From AWTP1-18 sp036518635 (lineage in GTDB: Bacteria > Pseudomonadota > Gammaproteobacteria > Burkholderiales > Rhodocyclaceae), in NCBI GenBank assembly GCA_036518635.1, contig DATDMT010000244.1, forward strand, positions 1 through 11,831: a stretch of 11,831 nucleotides of DNA. Reading direction: 5' to 3'. Of this stretch, positions 1 to 10,276 are shown in pieces (within the stretch, counting starts at the first letter, position 1; each line of letters opens with the position of its first letter). The notes below the pieces were generated by a model, which saw nothing but the letters and a program-made list of their open reading frames with translations, had not been told where the DNA came from and ran no database searches. The translations under genes and the position numbers were made by a program.

Positions 1-3611
<3,611 letters not shown>

Positions 3612-3616
3612 GGTTT

Positions 3617-3623
3617 CACTCCT
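3617..3623 (-). promoter_or_regulatory. Ribosome binding site of rpoC
   Basis: The minus strand reads AGGAGTG five nucleotides before the ATG at 3611, inside the 31-nt rpoB–rpoC spacer. It fixes the rpoC start and shows that rpoC has its own initiation signal instead of overlapping the rpoB stop. Confidence 0.8.
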
Positions 3624-3642
3624 GTCGCGGGTCGAGGATCAA

Positions 3643-6600
3643 TCAATAACGTTCCAGGTCAATGTCGATGGCAAGGGAACGGATTTCCTTGACCAGAACA
3701 TTGAAGGATTCCGGCATGCCGGCATCGATCTTGTGTTCGCCCTTGACGATGTTTTCGTAGACCTTGGTACGGCCGTTCACGTCGTCGGACTTGACCGTCA
3801 GCATTTCCTGCAGCGTGTAGGAAGCGCCGTAGGCTTCCAGCGCCCACACTTCCATTTCGCCGAAACGCTGGCCGCCGAACTGGGCCTTACCGCCCAGCGG
3901 CTGCTGGGTGACCAGGCTGTAGGGGCCGGTGGAACGGGCGTGCATCTTGTCGTCCACCAAGTGGTGCAGCTTCAGCACGTGCATGTAGCCGACGGTGACG
4001 GGACGCTCGAAGGCTTCGCCGGTGCGGCCGTCGTAGAGGATGGCCTGGGTCTTGGCGGCAGTCAGGCCCATGCGCTTGGCGACGTCCTCGGGATAGGCCA
4101 GCTCCAGCATCGCGGCGATTTCTTCTTCCTTGGCGCCGTCGAACACCGGCGTGGCGAAAGGCAGGCCGCCACGCAGATTGCTCGACATCTCGGCGATCTC
4201 GACGTCGGTCAGGCTGGCGATGTCGGCATGGTGGCCGGCGCTGTTGTAGGCCTTGTCGAGGTACTTGCGCAGCTCGGCAACGCTGGCTTCGCGCCGCATC
4301 ATGTCGCCGATGCGCTGGCCGATGCCCTTGGCGGCCCAACCCAGGTGGGTTTCCAGAATCTGGCCGATGTTCATCCGCGACGGCACGCCGAGCGGATTCA
4401 GCACGATGTCGGCGGGGGTGCCGTCGGCCATGTGCGGCATGTCTTCCACCGGGACGATACGGGAGACCACACCCTTGTTACCGTGGCGGCCGGCCATCTT
4501 GTCGCCAGGCTGCAGGCGACGCTTGACGGCCAGGTAGACCTTGACCATCTTCTGTACGCCGGGAGCGAGTTCGTCGCCCTGGGTGAGCTTCTTCTTCTTG
4601 GCTTCGAAAGCCACGTCGAAGTCCTTGCGGGTCTGCTCCAGACTGTCGCGCAGGTTTTCCAGTTGCTGCTGGGCTTCCTCGTCGGCCAGGGAGATGTCGA
4701 ACCAGTCGAAGGGCTCGACGGTATCCAGGTAGGACTTGGCGATCTTGCTGCCCTTGGCCAGCTTCTTCGGGCCCTTGTTGGCGACCTTGTTGACCAGCAG
4801 GCGTTCGATACGGGCGAAGGTGTCGCGCTCGACGATACGCAACTGGTCGGCCAGGTCCTGCTTGTAGCCCTTCAGCATGTCGTCGATGATCGACTGGGCG
4901 CGCTTGTCGCGCTCGATGCCTTCGCGGGTGAACACCTGAACGTCGATCACCGTGCCGGTCATGCCGGACGGGACGCGCAGGGAAGTGTCCTTCACGTCGG
5001 AGGCCTTCTCGCCGAAGATCGCGCGCAGCAGCTTTTCTTCCGGGGTGAGCTGGGTTTCGCCCTTCGGCGTCACCTTGCCCACCAGCACGTCGCCGGCTTC
5101 GACTTCGGCGCCGATGTAGACGATGCCGGACTCGTCGAGACGGCCAAGCTGGACTTCGCCCAGGGTGGCGATGTCGCGGGTGATTTCTTCGGAGCCCAGC
5201 TTGGTGTCGCGGGCTACCACGGTCAGTTCCTCGATGTGCACCGAGGTGAAGCGGTCTTCGGCGACGACGCGCTCGGAGATCAGGATCGAGTCTTCGAAGT
5301 TGTAGCCGTTCCAGGGCATGAAGGCGACCAGCATGTTCTGGCCGAGGGCCAGTTCGCCCAGGTCGGTGGAAGCGCCGTCGGCCACCACGTCGCCCTTGGC
5401 GATGATGTCGCCGACCTTGACCACCGGACGCTGGTTGATGTTGGTGTTCTGGTTGGAGCGGGTGTACTTGGTCAGGTTGTAGATGTCGACGCCGACTTCG
5501 CCCGGCACGGTCTCGGCGTCATTGACGCGGACCACGACACGGTTGGCATCCACATAGTCCACCAGGCCGCCGCGCAGGGCTTGCACCGCGGTACCCGAGT
5601 CGACGGCGACGGTGCGCTCGATGCCGGTACCGACCAGCGCCTTCTCGGGGCGCAGGCAGGGCACAGCCTGACGCTGCATGTTGGCGCCCATCCGCGCGCG
5701 GTTCGCGTCATCGTGCTCGAGGAAGGGAATCAGCGAGGCGGCGACGGAGACGATCTGGCCCGGGGCCACGTCCATGTACTGCACTTCCTCGGGGGCCTTC
5801 AGTTCGAATTCGCCCTTGAAACGGCAGGACACCAGTTCGTCGACCAGCTTGCCCTTCTTGTCCAGGTCGGCATTGGCCTGGGCAATCACGTACTTGCCTT
5901 CTTCGATGGCGGAGAGGAACTCGATCTCGTCGGTGACGTGGCTGCCGCTCACCTTGCGATAGGGCGTTTCCATGAAGCCGTATTCGTTGGTGCGGGCATA
6001 CAGCGCCAGGGAGTTGATCAGGCCGATGTTCGGGCCTTCCGGAGTTTCGATCGGGCAGACGCGGCCGTAGTGGGTCGGATGCACGTCGCGCACTTCGAAG
6101 CCGGCGCGTTCCCGGGTCAAGCCGCCCGGGCCGAGGGCCGAAACGCGGCGCTTGTGGGTGATCTCGGACAGCGGATTGGTCTGGTCCATGAACTGGGAGA
6201 GCTGGCTGGAGCCGAAGAACTCCTTGATCGCGGCCGAGATCGGCTTGGCGTTGATCAGGTCATGGGGCATCAGATTGTCGGATTCGGCCTGGTTCAGGCG
6301 CTCCTTGACGGCGCGCTCGACGCGGACCAGACCGGCACGGAACTGGTTCTCGGCGAGTTCGCCGACGGAACGCACGCGACGGTTGCCCAGGTGATCGATG
6401 TCGTCGATCTCACCGCGGCCGTTGCGCAGCTCAACCAGGATGCGGATCACGTCGACGATGTCTTCATTCGACAGGGTGCCGGGGCCGACCAACTCTTCGC
6501 GATTGACGCGACGGTTGAACTTCATCCGGCCGACGGCCGACAGGTCGTAGCGCTCTTCCGAGTAGAACAGGCCGTGGAACAGGGTCTCGACGGCTTCCTC

Positions 6601-7746
6601 GGTGGGCGGCTCGCCGGGACGCATCATCCGGTAGATGGCGACACGGGCGGACCACTGGTCGGCGGTTTCGTCGATGCGCAGCGTCGAGGAAATGTAGGCG
6701 CCGCGATCCAGGTCGTTCACGTAGAGGGTTTTGATGTCCTCTACGCCGGACTCCTGCAGCTTGGCCAGCAGGCTCTCGGTGATTTCCTCGTTGGCCTGGG
6801 CCAGGATCTCGCCGGTTTCGCCGTCCACGATGTTCTGCGCGACGATGCGACCGAGCAGGAAGTCGTCGGGCACGGCGATCTTCTTGATGCCGGCTTCGGC
6901 CAGGTCACGAATGTGCTTGGCGGTGATGCGCTTGTCCTTCGGGACAATGACCTTGCCGGCCTTGTCGAGGAAGTCGAAACGGGCGACTTCGCCGCGCAGG
7001 CGCTCGGGCACGATCTCGAAGTTCACGCCCTTCTTGACCAGGTGGAAGTTGTCGAACTCGAAGAAGGTCGACAGGATCTGTTCCGGCGTCAGACCGATGG
7101 CCTTCAGCAGGATGGTGACCGGCATCTTGCGGCGACGGTCCACGCGGAAGTAGAGGATGTCCTTCGGATCGAATTCGTAGTCGAGCCAGGAGCCACGGTA
7201 GGGAATGATCCGCGCCGAGAACAGCAGCTTGCCCGAGCTATGGGTCTTGCCGCGGTCATGCTCGAAGAACACGCCGGGAGAACGGTGCAACTGGGAGACG
7301 ATGACGCGTTCGGTACCGTTGATGACGAAGGAACCGGTGGTGGTCATGAGCGGAATCTCGCCCATGTAGACTTCCTGCTCCTTCACTTCCTTGATCTTCT
7401 CGTTATTGCTTTCGCGATCGAGGATCACCAGGCGCACCTTGGCGCGCAGCGGGGAGGCGAAGGTCAGGCCACGTTGCTGACATTCCTTGACGTCGAAGGC
7501 GGGCTCGCCCAGACGGTATTCGACGAACTCGAGACGGGCGACGCCGGAGTGGGCCACGATCGGGAAGATCGAGGTGAAGGCTGCTTGCAGGCCTTGGTTG
7601 CGGCGCTGCCCAGGCGGATGATCCACCTGCAGAAACTGGGTGTAGGATTCCAACTGGGTCGCAAGCAGGAAGGGCACGTCAAGCACGTTGGCGCGCTTGG
7701 CAAAGCTCTTGCGAATCCGCTTCTTCTCGGTGTACGAGTACGTCAT
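3643..7746 (-). CDS. rpoB: RNA polymerase beta subunit
   Basis: This is a complete 1367-residue RpoB, 25 residues longer than E. coli's 1342. It forms the catalytic core of RNA polymerase together with beta'. The rifampicin pocket (cluster I) reads SSQLSQFMDQTNPLSEITHKRR. The residues equivalent to E. coli D516, H526 and S531 are D521, H531 and S536, all the sensitive-type residues. The following ETPEGPNIGLINSLA block is conserved. The active-site lysines of GDKMAGRHGNKG are K1083 and K1091 (E. coli K1065, K1073). The offset grows from +5 to +18 to +25 along the chain, so the extra length is spread over small insertions. The C-terminus ends in the family-typical DIDLERY. The ATG at 7746 (MTYSYTEKKRIRKSF) has GGAG five nucleotides upstream; the stop is TGA at 3643-3645. 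It lies 177 nt after rplL across a hairpin-rich gap and 31 nt before rpoC. Not one TTA, CTA or TCA codon occurs in the gene. Confidence 0.99.
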   Translation of the reverse strand: MTYSYTEKKRIRKSFAKRANVLDVPFLLATQLESYTQFLQVDHPPGQRRNQGLQAAFTSIFPIVAHSGVARLEFVEYRLGEPAFDVKECQQRGLTFASPLRAKVRLVILDRESNNEKIKEVKEQEVYMGEIPLMTTTGSFVINGTERVIVSQLHRSPGVFFEHDRGKTHSSGKLLFSARIIPYRGSWLDYEFDPKDILYFRVDRRRKMPVTILLKAIGLTPEQILSTFFEFDNFHLVKKGVNFEIVPERLRGEVARFDFLDKAGKVIVPKDKRITAKHIRDLAEAGIKKIAVPDDFLLGRIVAQNIVDGETGEILAQANEEITESLLAKLQESGVEDIKTLYVNDLDRGAYISSTLRIDETADQWSARVAIYRMMRPGEPPTEEAVETLFHGLFYSEERYDLSAVGRMKFNRRVNREELVGPGTLSNEDIVDVIRILVELRNGRGEIDDIDHLGNRRVRSVGELAENQFRAGLVRVERAVKERLNQAESDNLMPHDLINAKPISAAIKEFFGSSQLSQFMDQTNPLSEITHKRRVSALGPGGLTRERAGFEVRDVHPTHYGRVCPIETPEGPNIGLINSLALYARTNEYGFMETPYRKVSGSHVTDEIEFLSAIEEGKYVIAQANADLDKKGKLVDELVSCRFKGEFELKAPEEVQYMDVAPGQIVSVAASLIPFLEHDDANRARMGANMQRQAVPCLRPEKALVGTGIERTVAVDSGTAVQALRGGLVDYVDANRVVVRVNDAETVPGEVGVDIYNLTKYTRSNQNTNINQRPVVKVGDIIAKGDVVADGASTDLGELALGQNMLVAFMPWNGYNFEDSILISERVVAEDRFTSVHIEELTVVARDTKLGSEEITRDIATLGEVQLGRLDESGIVYIGAEVEAGDVLVGKVTPKGETQLTPEEKLLRAIFGEKASDVKDTSLRVPSGMTGTVIDVQVFTREGIERDKRAQSIIDDMLKGYKQDLADQLRIVERDTFARIERLLVNKVANKGPKKLAKGSKIAKSYLDTVEPFDWFDISLADEEAQQQLENLRDSLEQTRKDFDVAFEAKKKKLTQGDELAPGVQKMVKVYLAVKRRLQPGDKMAGRHGNKGVVSRIVPVEDMPHMADGTPADIVLNPLGVPSRMNIGQILETHLGWAAKGIGQRIGDMMRREASVAELRKYLDKAYNSAGHHADIASLTDVEIAEMSSNLRGGLPFATPVFDGAKEEEIAAMLELAYPEDVAKRMGLTAAKTQAILYDGRTGEAFERPVTVGYMHVLKLHHLVDDKMHARSTGPYSLVTQQPLGGKAQFGGQRFGEMEVWALEAYGASYTLQEMLTVKSDDVNGRTKVYENIVKGEHKIDAGMPESFNVLVKEIRSLAIDIDLERY

Positions 7747-7751
7747 GGTCG

Positions 7752-7755
7752 CTCC
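7752..7755 (-). promoter_or_regulatory. Ribosome binding site of rpoB
   Basis: The minus strand reads GGAG, then CGACC, then the ATG at 7746. It supports this start codon. The site lies about 30 nt downstream of a hairpin at 7787-7809. Confidence 0.7.
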
Positions 7756-7786
7756 GTTCGATTCAGACGTCTAAGGGTCAAACAGC

Positions 7787-7809
7787 AAGGCTGGCGACGC
7801 TCCAGCCTT
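7787..7809 (-). other. Hairpin in the rplL–rpoB spacer, near the rpoB start
   Basis: Eight perfect base pairs (AAGGCTGG with CCAGCCTT) close a 7-nt loop. On the transcribed strand no T-run follows directly, so this is not a good intrinsic terminator. A role as an mRNA processing or stability element is inference; in E. coli the equivalent rplL–rpoB spacer carries an RNase III processing site. Its upstream arm plus two flanking bases is complementary to the 3' arm of the larger hairpin at 7877-7908. Confidence 0.5.
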
Positions 7810-7872
7810 CTCGTTTAACGCTTAAATCGCCCCCCGCAACAGGCGGGCAATTTTTCAAAAACACAAAAGCAG

Positions 7873-7908
7873 AAAAGGGCTGGAGGCACCGTGAGGCACC
7901 TCCAGCCC
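7873..7908 (-). terminator. Terminator-like attenuator between rplL and rpoB
   Basis: On the minus strand a 10-bp GC-rich stem (GGGCTGGAGG with CCTCCAGCCC) closes a 12-nt loop, which can form two more G-C pairs around a short tetraloop. It is followed immediately by TTTT and then further T-rich sequence (7850s-7876). This is the layout of an intrinsic terminator, placed 15 nt after the rplL stop. Because rpoB and rpoC lie downstream, partial termination (attenuation) is expected, as known at the same position in E. coli, where most transcripts stop before rpoB. The T-run is interrupted, which fits incomplete efficiency. The efficiency itself is inferred. Confidence 0.7.
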
Positions 7909-7923
7909 GATTGCCGGGCGAAA

Positions 7924-8301
7924 TTACTTGATTTCGACCTTGGCGCCAGCGTCTTCCAGTTGCTTCTTCAGCGCGTCGGCGTCGGCCTTGGCGATGCCTT
8001 CCTTGACGGGCTTGGGAGCGCCGTCCACGAGGTCCTTGGCTTCCTTCAGACCCAGGCCGGTGGCAGCACGCACCACCTTGATGACTTCCACCTTCTTGTC
8101 GCCGGCAGCAGCCAGGACAACGGTGAACTCGGTCTGCTCTTCAGCAGCGGCAGCAGCACCGCCACCCGCGCCAGGAGCGGCCACGGCCATCGCGGCAGCG
8201 GACACGCCAAACTTTTCTTCGAACGCCTTGACCAGGTCGTTCAGTTCCATGACGGTCATGCCGCCAACGGCTTCGAGGATGTCTTCCTTGGAAATTGCCA
8301 T
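7924..8301 (-). CDS. rplL: 50S ribosomal protein L7/L12
   Basis: This complete 125-residue protein forms the flexible stalk of the large ribosomal subunit, which recruits and activates translational GTPases such as EF-Tu. Residues 1-33 are the dimerisation domain that binds L10. Residues 34-56 are an Ala/Gly-rich hinge ending in acidic residues. Residues 57-125 are the factor-binding C-terminal domain, with the conserved KVEVIKVVR and GLGLKEAKDLVDGAPKPVKEG segments. The length is typical (about 121-128). The ATG at 8301 gives MAISKEDILEAV and has a GGAGT at 8311-8315; the stop is TAA. It lies 39 nt after rplJ, and the two are expected to be co-regulated by the L10 leader upstream of rplJ. Confidence 0.98.
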   Translation of the reverse strand: MAISKEDILEAVGGMTVMELNDLVKAFEEKFGVSAAAMAVAAPGAGGGAAAAAEEQTEFTVVLAAAGDKKVEVIKVVRAATGLGLKEAKDLVDGAPKPVKEGIAKADADALKKQLEDAGAKVEIK

Positions 8302-8340
8302 GTTTGTGTTACTCCAGAATCAAATGTCGTAATGGAATGA

Positions 8341-8838
8341 TCAAGCAGCTTCGGCTTCGCGCTTCTTGGCGAGGGCAGCCATGGCGCAGGCAAAGCCCGA
8401 CACCGGAGCCTTCATAACGCCCAGCAGCGTGGACAACAGCTCTTCGCGGCTGGGGATGCTGGCCAGAGCCTTCACACCCGCCTGGTCAAGCATGTTGCCG
8501 GCATAGCAGCCGGCCTTCAGCACCAGCTTGTCATTGGTCTTTGCAAAGTCGTTGAGCACCTTGGCCGCAGCCACAGCATCCACGGAGATGCTATAGATCA
8601 GCGGACCAGCCATCGCAGCAGACAGGGCCTCAAACGAGGTACCAGCCACAGCACGACGGGCGAGGGTGTTCTTCAGCACACGCAGGTAAACGCCAGATTC
8701 GCGCGCCTTCTTCCGCAGTTCGGTGAGATTACCCACTTCGAGACCGCGATATTCGGCGACGACGATGGTCTGAGCATTGGCAACCTGTGCCGACACCTCG
8801 GCCACAACGGCCTTCTTATCGTCGAGATTCAGACCCAT
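8341..8838 (-). CDS. rplJ: 50S ribosomal protein L10
   Basis: This 165-residue protein (the same length as E. coli L10) anchors L7/L12 dimers to 23S rRNA at the base of the stalk. The N-terminal domain (about 1-130) contains the rRNA-binding region and the conserved segment VYLRVLKNTLARRA at 50-63. The C-terminal helix (about 131-165) is the L12-docking part. The protein starts MGLNLDDKKAVVAEV, close to the family pattern. The ATG at 8838 is preceded by a very strong Shine-Dalgarno at 8848-8854 and the stop is TGA at 8341-8343. The 213-nt leader before it carries an L10-leader-like structure. From established knowledge, L10 bound to L12 represses its own translation there; nothing in the coding sequence looks unusual. 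Confidence 0.98.
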   Translation of the reverse strand: MGLNLDDKKAVVAEVSAQVANAQTIVVAEYRGLEVGNLTELRKKARESGVYLRVLKNTLARRAVAGTSFEALSAAMAGPLIYSISVDAVAAAKVLNDFAKTNDKLVLKAGCYAGNMLDQAGVKALASIPSREELLSTLLGVMKAPVSGFACAMAALAKKREAEAA

Positions 8839-8847
8839 TAGGTCCTT

Positions 8848-8854
8848 CCTCCTT
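8848..8854 (-). promoter_or_regulatory. Strong ribosome binding site of rplJ
   Basis: The minus strand reads AAGGAGG nine nucleotides before the rplJ ATG, the strongest match to the anti-Shine-Dalgarno sequence in the window. It lies downstream of the L10-leader-like structure, so access to it is the likely point of translational control. Confidence 0.85.
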
Positions 8855-8925
8855 TCAAGTCAACACGCGGCGGATTGCTCCGACGCACCCACGGCGACCT
8901 TCGATCAGGAGTACTACTAAATCCT

Positions 8926-8997
8926 GTCTTCGGGGGCGCCATCTACGTAGGGTTGGCAGATACAGCTCGCTCGATTAAGCCCGGGCGGGCCCCTACG
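8926..8997 (-). promoter_or_regulatory. L10 leader-like autoregulatory mRNA structure
   Basis: In the rplA–rplJ gap the minus strand shows CGTAGGG (8991-8997) and CCCTACG (8946-8952), a 7-bp helix enclosing 38 nt. The enclosed segment begins with a GC-rich hairpin candidate and the motif GGGCTTAATC. The helix is followed by TAGATGGCGCC. The order CGTAGG, GGGCTTAATC, CTACGTAGATGG closely resembles the E. coli rplJ leader (CGTAGACGG, GGGCTTAA, GCGTAGACGG), where the L10-L12 complex binds next to a kink-turn and represses translation of rplJL. The assignment to the L10 leader family rests on recognised motifs and position, not on a covariance search. The boundaries are approximate. Confidence 0.75.
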
Positions 8998-9011
8998 GTC
9001 TTTGATAACCC

Positions 9012-9037
9012 GCCGCATCCCGAACTGGCGATGCGGC
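9012..9037 (-). other. Hairpin just after rplA, in the rplJ leader
   Basis: Eight perfect base pairs (GCCGCATC with GATGCGGC) close a 10-nt loop, with two further inner G-C pairs possible after a bulge. It begins 14 nt after the rplA stop codon. The following transcribed sequence (GGGTTATC) has no T-run, so a classical terminator is unlikely. It may be an mRNA 3'-end stabiliser, a processing site, or the outermost domain of the L10 leader. Confidence 0.5.
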
Positions 9038-9051
9038 AGCCCAAAGTTCTG

Positions 9052-9750
9052 TTACTGCGCGGTCAGGCTGGCCTGATCCACGCGCACGCCGCCACCCATG
9101 GTGGAGGACAGGCAAATCTTTTTCAGGTACTGGCCCTTGGATGCAGCCGGCTTGGCCTTCTGCAGGGCTTCGATCAGCGCGCTGAGATTCTGCTGCAGCG
9201 ATTCGACCGGGAAAGAGGCACGACCGATGGTGGCGTGAACGATGCCAGCCTTGTCGGTACGGTACTGAACCTGACCGGCCTTGGCGTTCTTCACGGCGGT
9301 GGTCACGTCCATGGTCACGGTGCCGACCTTCGGGTTCGGCATCAGGCCACGGGGGCCCAGCACCTGACCGAGGGCACCAACCACCTTCATGGCGTCCGGC
9401 GTGGCGATCACCACGTCGAAGTCCATCCGACCGCCCTTGACTTCGGCAGCCAGATCGTCGAAACCGACGACGTCGGCGCCGGCGGCCTTGGCGGCCTCAG
9501 CCTTGTCGCCCTGGGCGAACACGGCGACGCGGACGCTCTTGCCGGTACCGGCGGGCAGCACCACGGAGCCGCGGACCACTTGGTCGGACTTCTTGGCATC
9601 CACGCCCAGGTTCACGGCCACATCGATGGACTCGTTGAACTTGGCGGTAGCGCATTCCTTCACCAGCGTCAGCGCATCGGTGATGGGATACAGCTTGTTG
9701 CGGTCGATCTTGCTGTTCAGGGCCTGAGCGCGCTTGGACAACTTAGCCAT
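9052..9750 (-). CDS. rplA: 50S ribosomal protein L1
   Basis: This is a complete 232-residue protein (E. coli 234). L1 binds 23S rRNA helices 76-78, forms the mobile L1 stalk that helps release deacylated tRNA, and represses its own rplKA mRNA. Domain I is made from both ends and domain II spans about 67-160. The signature LGPRGLMPNPKVGTVT is at residues 131-146, and the RNA-binding segment YRTDKAGIVHATIG at 163-176. I chose ATG 9750 (MAKLSKRAQAL) over an in-frame ATG 22 codons upstream, because that extension lies within the coding end of rplK and is unlike L1. The chosen start has a GGAGGG site eight nucleotides upstream and sits one nucleotide after the rplK stop, so translational coupling is likely. 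Confidence 0.98.
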   Translation of the reverse strand: MAKLSKRAQALNSKIDRNKLYPITDALTLVKECATAKFNESIDVAVNLGVDAKKSDQVVRGSVVLPAGTGKSVRVAVFAQGDKAEAAKAAGADVVGFDDLAAEVKGGRMDFDVVIATPDAMKVVGALGQVLGPRGLMPNPKVGTVTMDVTTAVKNAKAGQVQYRTDKAGIVHATIGRASFPVESLQQNLSALIEALQKAKPAASKGQYLKKICLSSTMGGGVRVDQASLTAQ

Positions 9751-9751
9751 T

Positions 9752-10183
9752 TCAGAGGCCCTCCACGGTGATGCCCATGCTGCGAGCGGAGCCAGCGATG
9801 GTGCGAACGGCTGCATCGAGATCGGCAGCGGTGAGATCCTTCATCTTGGTCTTGGCGATATCCTCGGCTTGAGCGCGAGTGATCTTGCCGACCTTGTCGG
9901 TATGGGGGCGCGGCGAACCCTTCTGCAGGCCAGCGGCCTTCTTGATCAGAATGGTGGCCGGCGGCGTCTTCATGATGAAAGTGAAAGACTTGTCCGCGAA
10001 GGCGGTGATCACCACAGGGATCGGCAGGCCCGGCTCGACGCCTTGCGTCTGAGCATTGAAGGCCTTGCAGAATTCCATGATGTTGAGGCCGCGCTGGCCC
10101 AGGGCCGGGCCGATGGGGGGGGAGGGATTAGCCTTGCCCGCCGGCACTTGCAGCTTGATGTAGCCGATGATCTTTTTTGCCAT
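9752..10183 (-). CDS. rplK: 50S ribosomal protein L11
   Basis: This 143-residue protein (E. coli 142) binds the GTPase-associated region of 23S rRNA and is required for RelA activation by uncharged tRNA. The proline-rich N-terminal domain shows PPIGPALGQRGLNIMEF at 22-38; P22 and P26, positions linked to thiostrepton action in the family, are both present. The rRNA-binding C-terminal domain (about 75-143) includes the segment KVGKITRAQ at 97-105 and ends near SMGITVEGL. The ATG at 10183 is preceded by AGGAG at 10189-10193. The stop TGA is followed by a single A and then the rplA ATG. A 93-nt gap separates it from nusG; I could not find a convincing promoter there. Confidence 0.98.
   Translation of the reverse strand: MAKKIIGYIKLQVPAGKANPSPPIGPALGQRGLNIMEFCKAFNAQTQGVEPGLPIPVVITAFADKSFTFIMKTPPATILIKKAAGLQKGSPRPHTDKVGKITRAQAEDIAKTKMKDLTAADLDAAVRTIAGSARSMGITVEGL
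9759..9764 (-). promoter_or_regulatory. Ribosome binding site of rplA inside rplK
   Basis: The minus strand reads GGAGGG within the last codons of rplK, eight nucleotides before the rplA ATG. It decides the rplA start against the longer reading frame and supports reinitiation by ribosomes finishing rplK. Confidence 0.75.
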
Positions 10184-10246
10184 GATGGCTCCTAACTAGA
10201 TGAGTGATAGCGCGCTTTCGGGCGAACCCTACCGCCGCTCCTCTTG

Positions 10247-10265
10247 TCCGGATCAAGGTTCCGGA
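10247..10265 (-). repeat. Repeated TCCGGA hairpin in the nusG–rplK spacer
   Basis: The palindrome TCCGGA occurs at 10247-10252 and again at 10260-10265, giving a 6-bp stem with a 7-nt loop. On the minus strand it is also part of a direct repeat of GATCCGGA. No T-run follows, so it is not a convincing terminator. It could be a small mRNA processing or stability element, part of the L1 feedback target region, or chance in GC-rich sequence. Confidence 0.35.
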
Positions 10266-10276
10266 TCGACCCTAAA

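Noticed and set aside
6139..6195. Possible rifampicin-resistance changes in rpoB
   Set aside because: The residues equivalent to E. coli D516, H526 and S531 are all the sensitive-type amino acids.
7831..7850. Plus-strand hairpin CCCGC/GCGGG followed by CAATTTTT
   Set aside because: The stem has only five base pairs and no plus-strand gene ends there. The sequence is better seen as part of the T-rich spacer downstream of the minus-strand attenuator.
7905..7919. Small hairpin GCCCG/CGGGC overlapping the 5' arm of the attenuator, as a possible antiterminator
   Set aside because: Five base pairs are much weaker than the competing 10-bp terminator stem, and it overlaps the end of rplL translation. 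There is too little to claim a switch.
8875..9771. Plus-strand open frame of 298 codons opposite rplA and the rplJ leader
   Set aside because: It is in register with rplA codons and is another shadow. The part outside rplA covers the L10 leader, which is explained as RNA structure.
9751..9816. N-terminal extension of rplA by 22 codons
   Set aside because: The extension overlaps the end of rplK in another frame and is unlike L1. The ATG at 9750 has the right ribosome site and gives the family N-terminus.
10184..10276. Possible promoter before rplK (TTGATC with TAGGGT or TATCAC)
   Set aside because: TAGGGT matches the -10 consensus at only three of six positions and needs a 19-nt spacing. TATCAC has no acceptable -35 at 16-18 nt. 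Not supportable from sequence alone.
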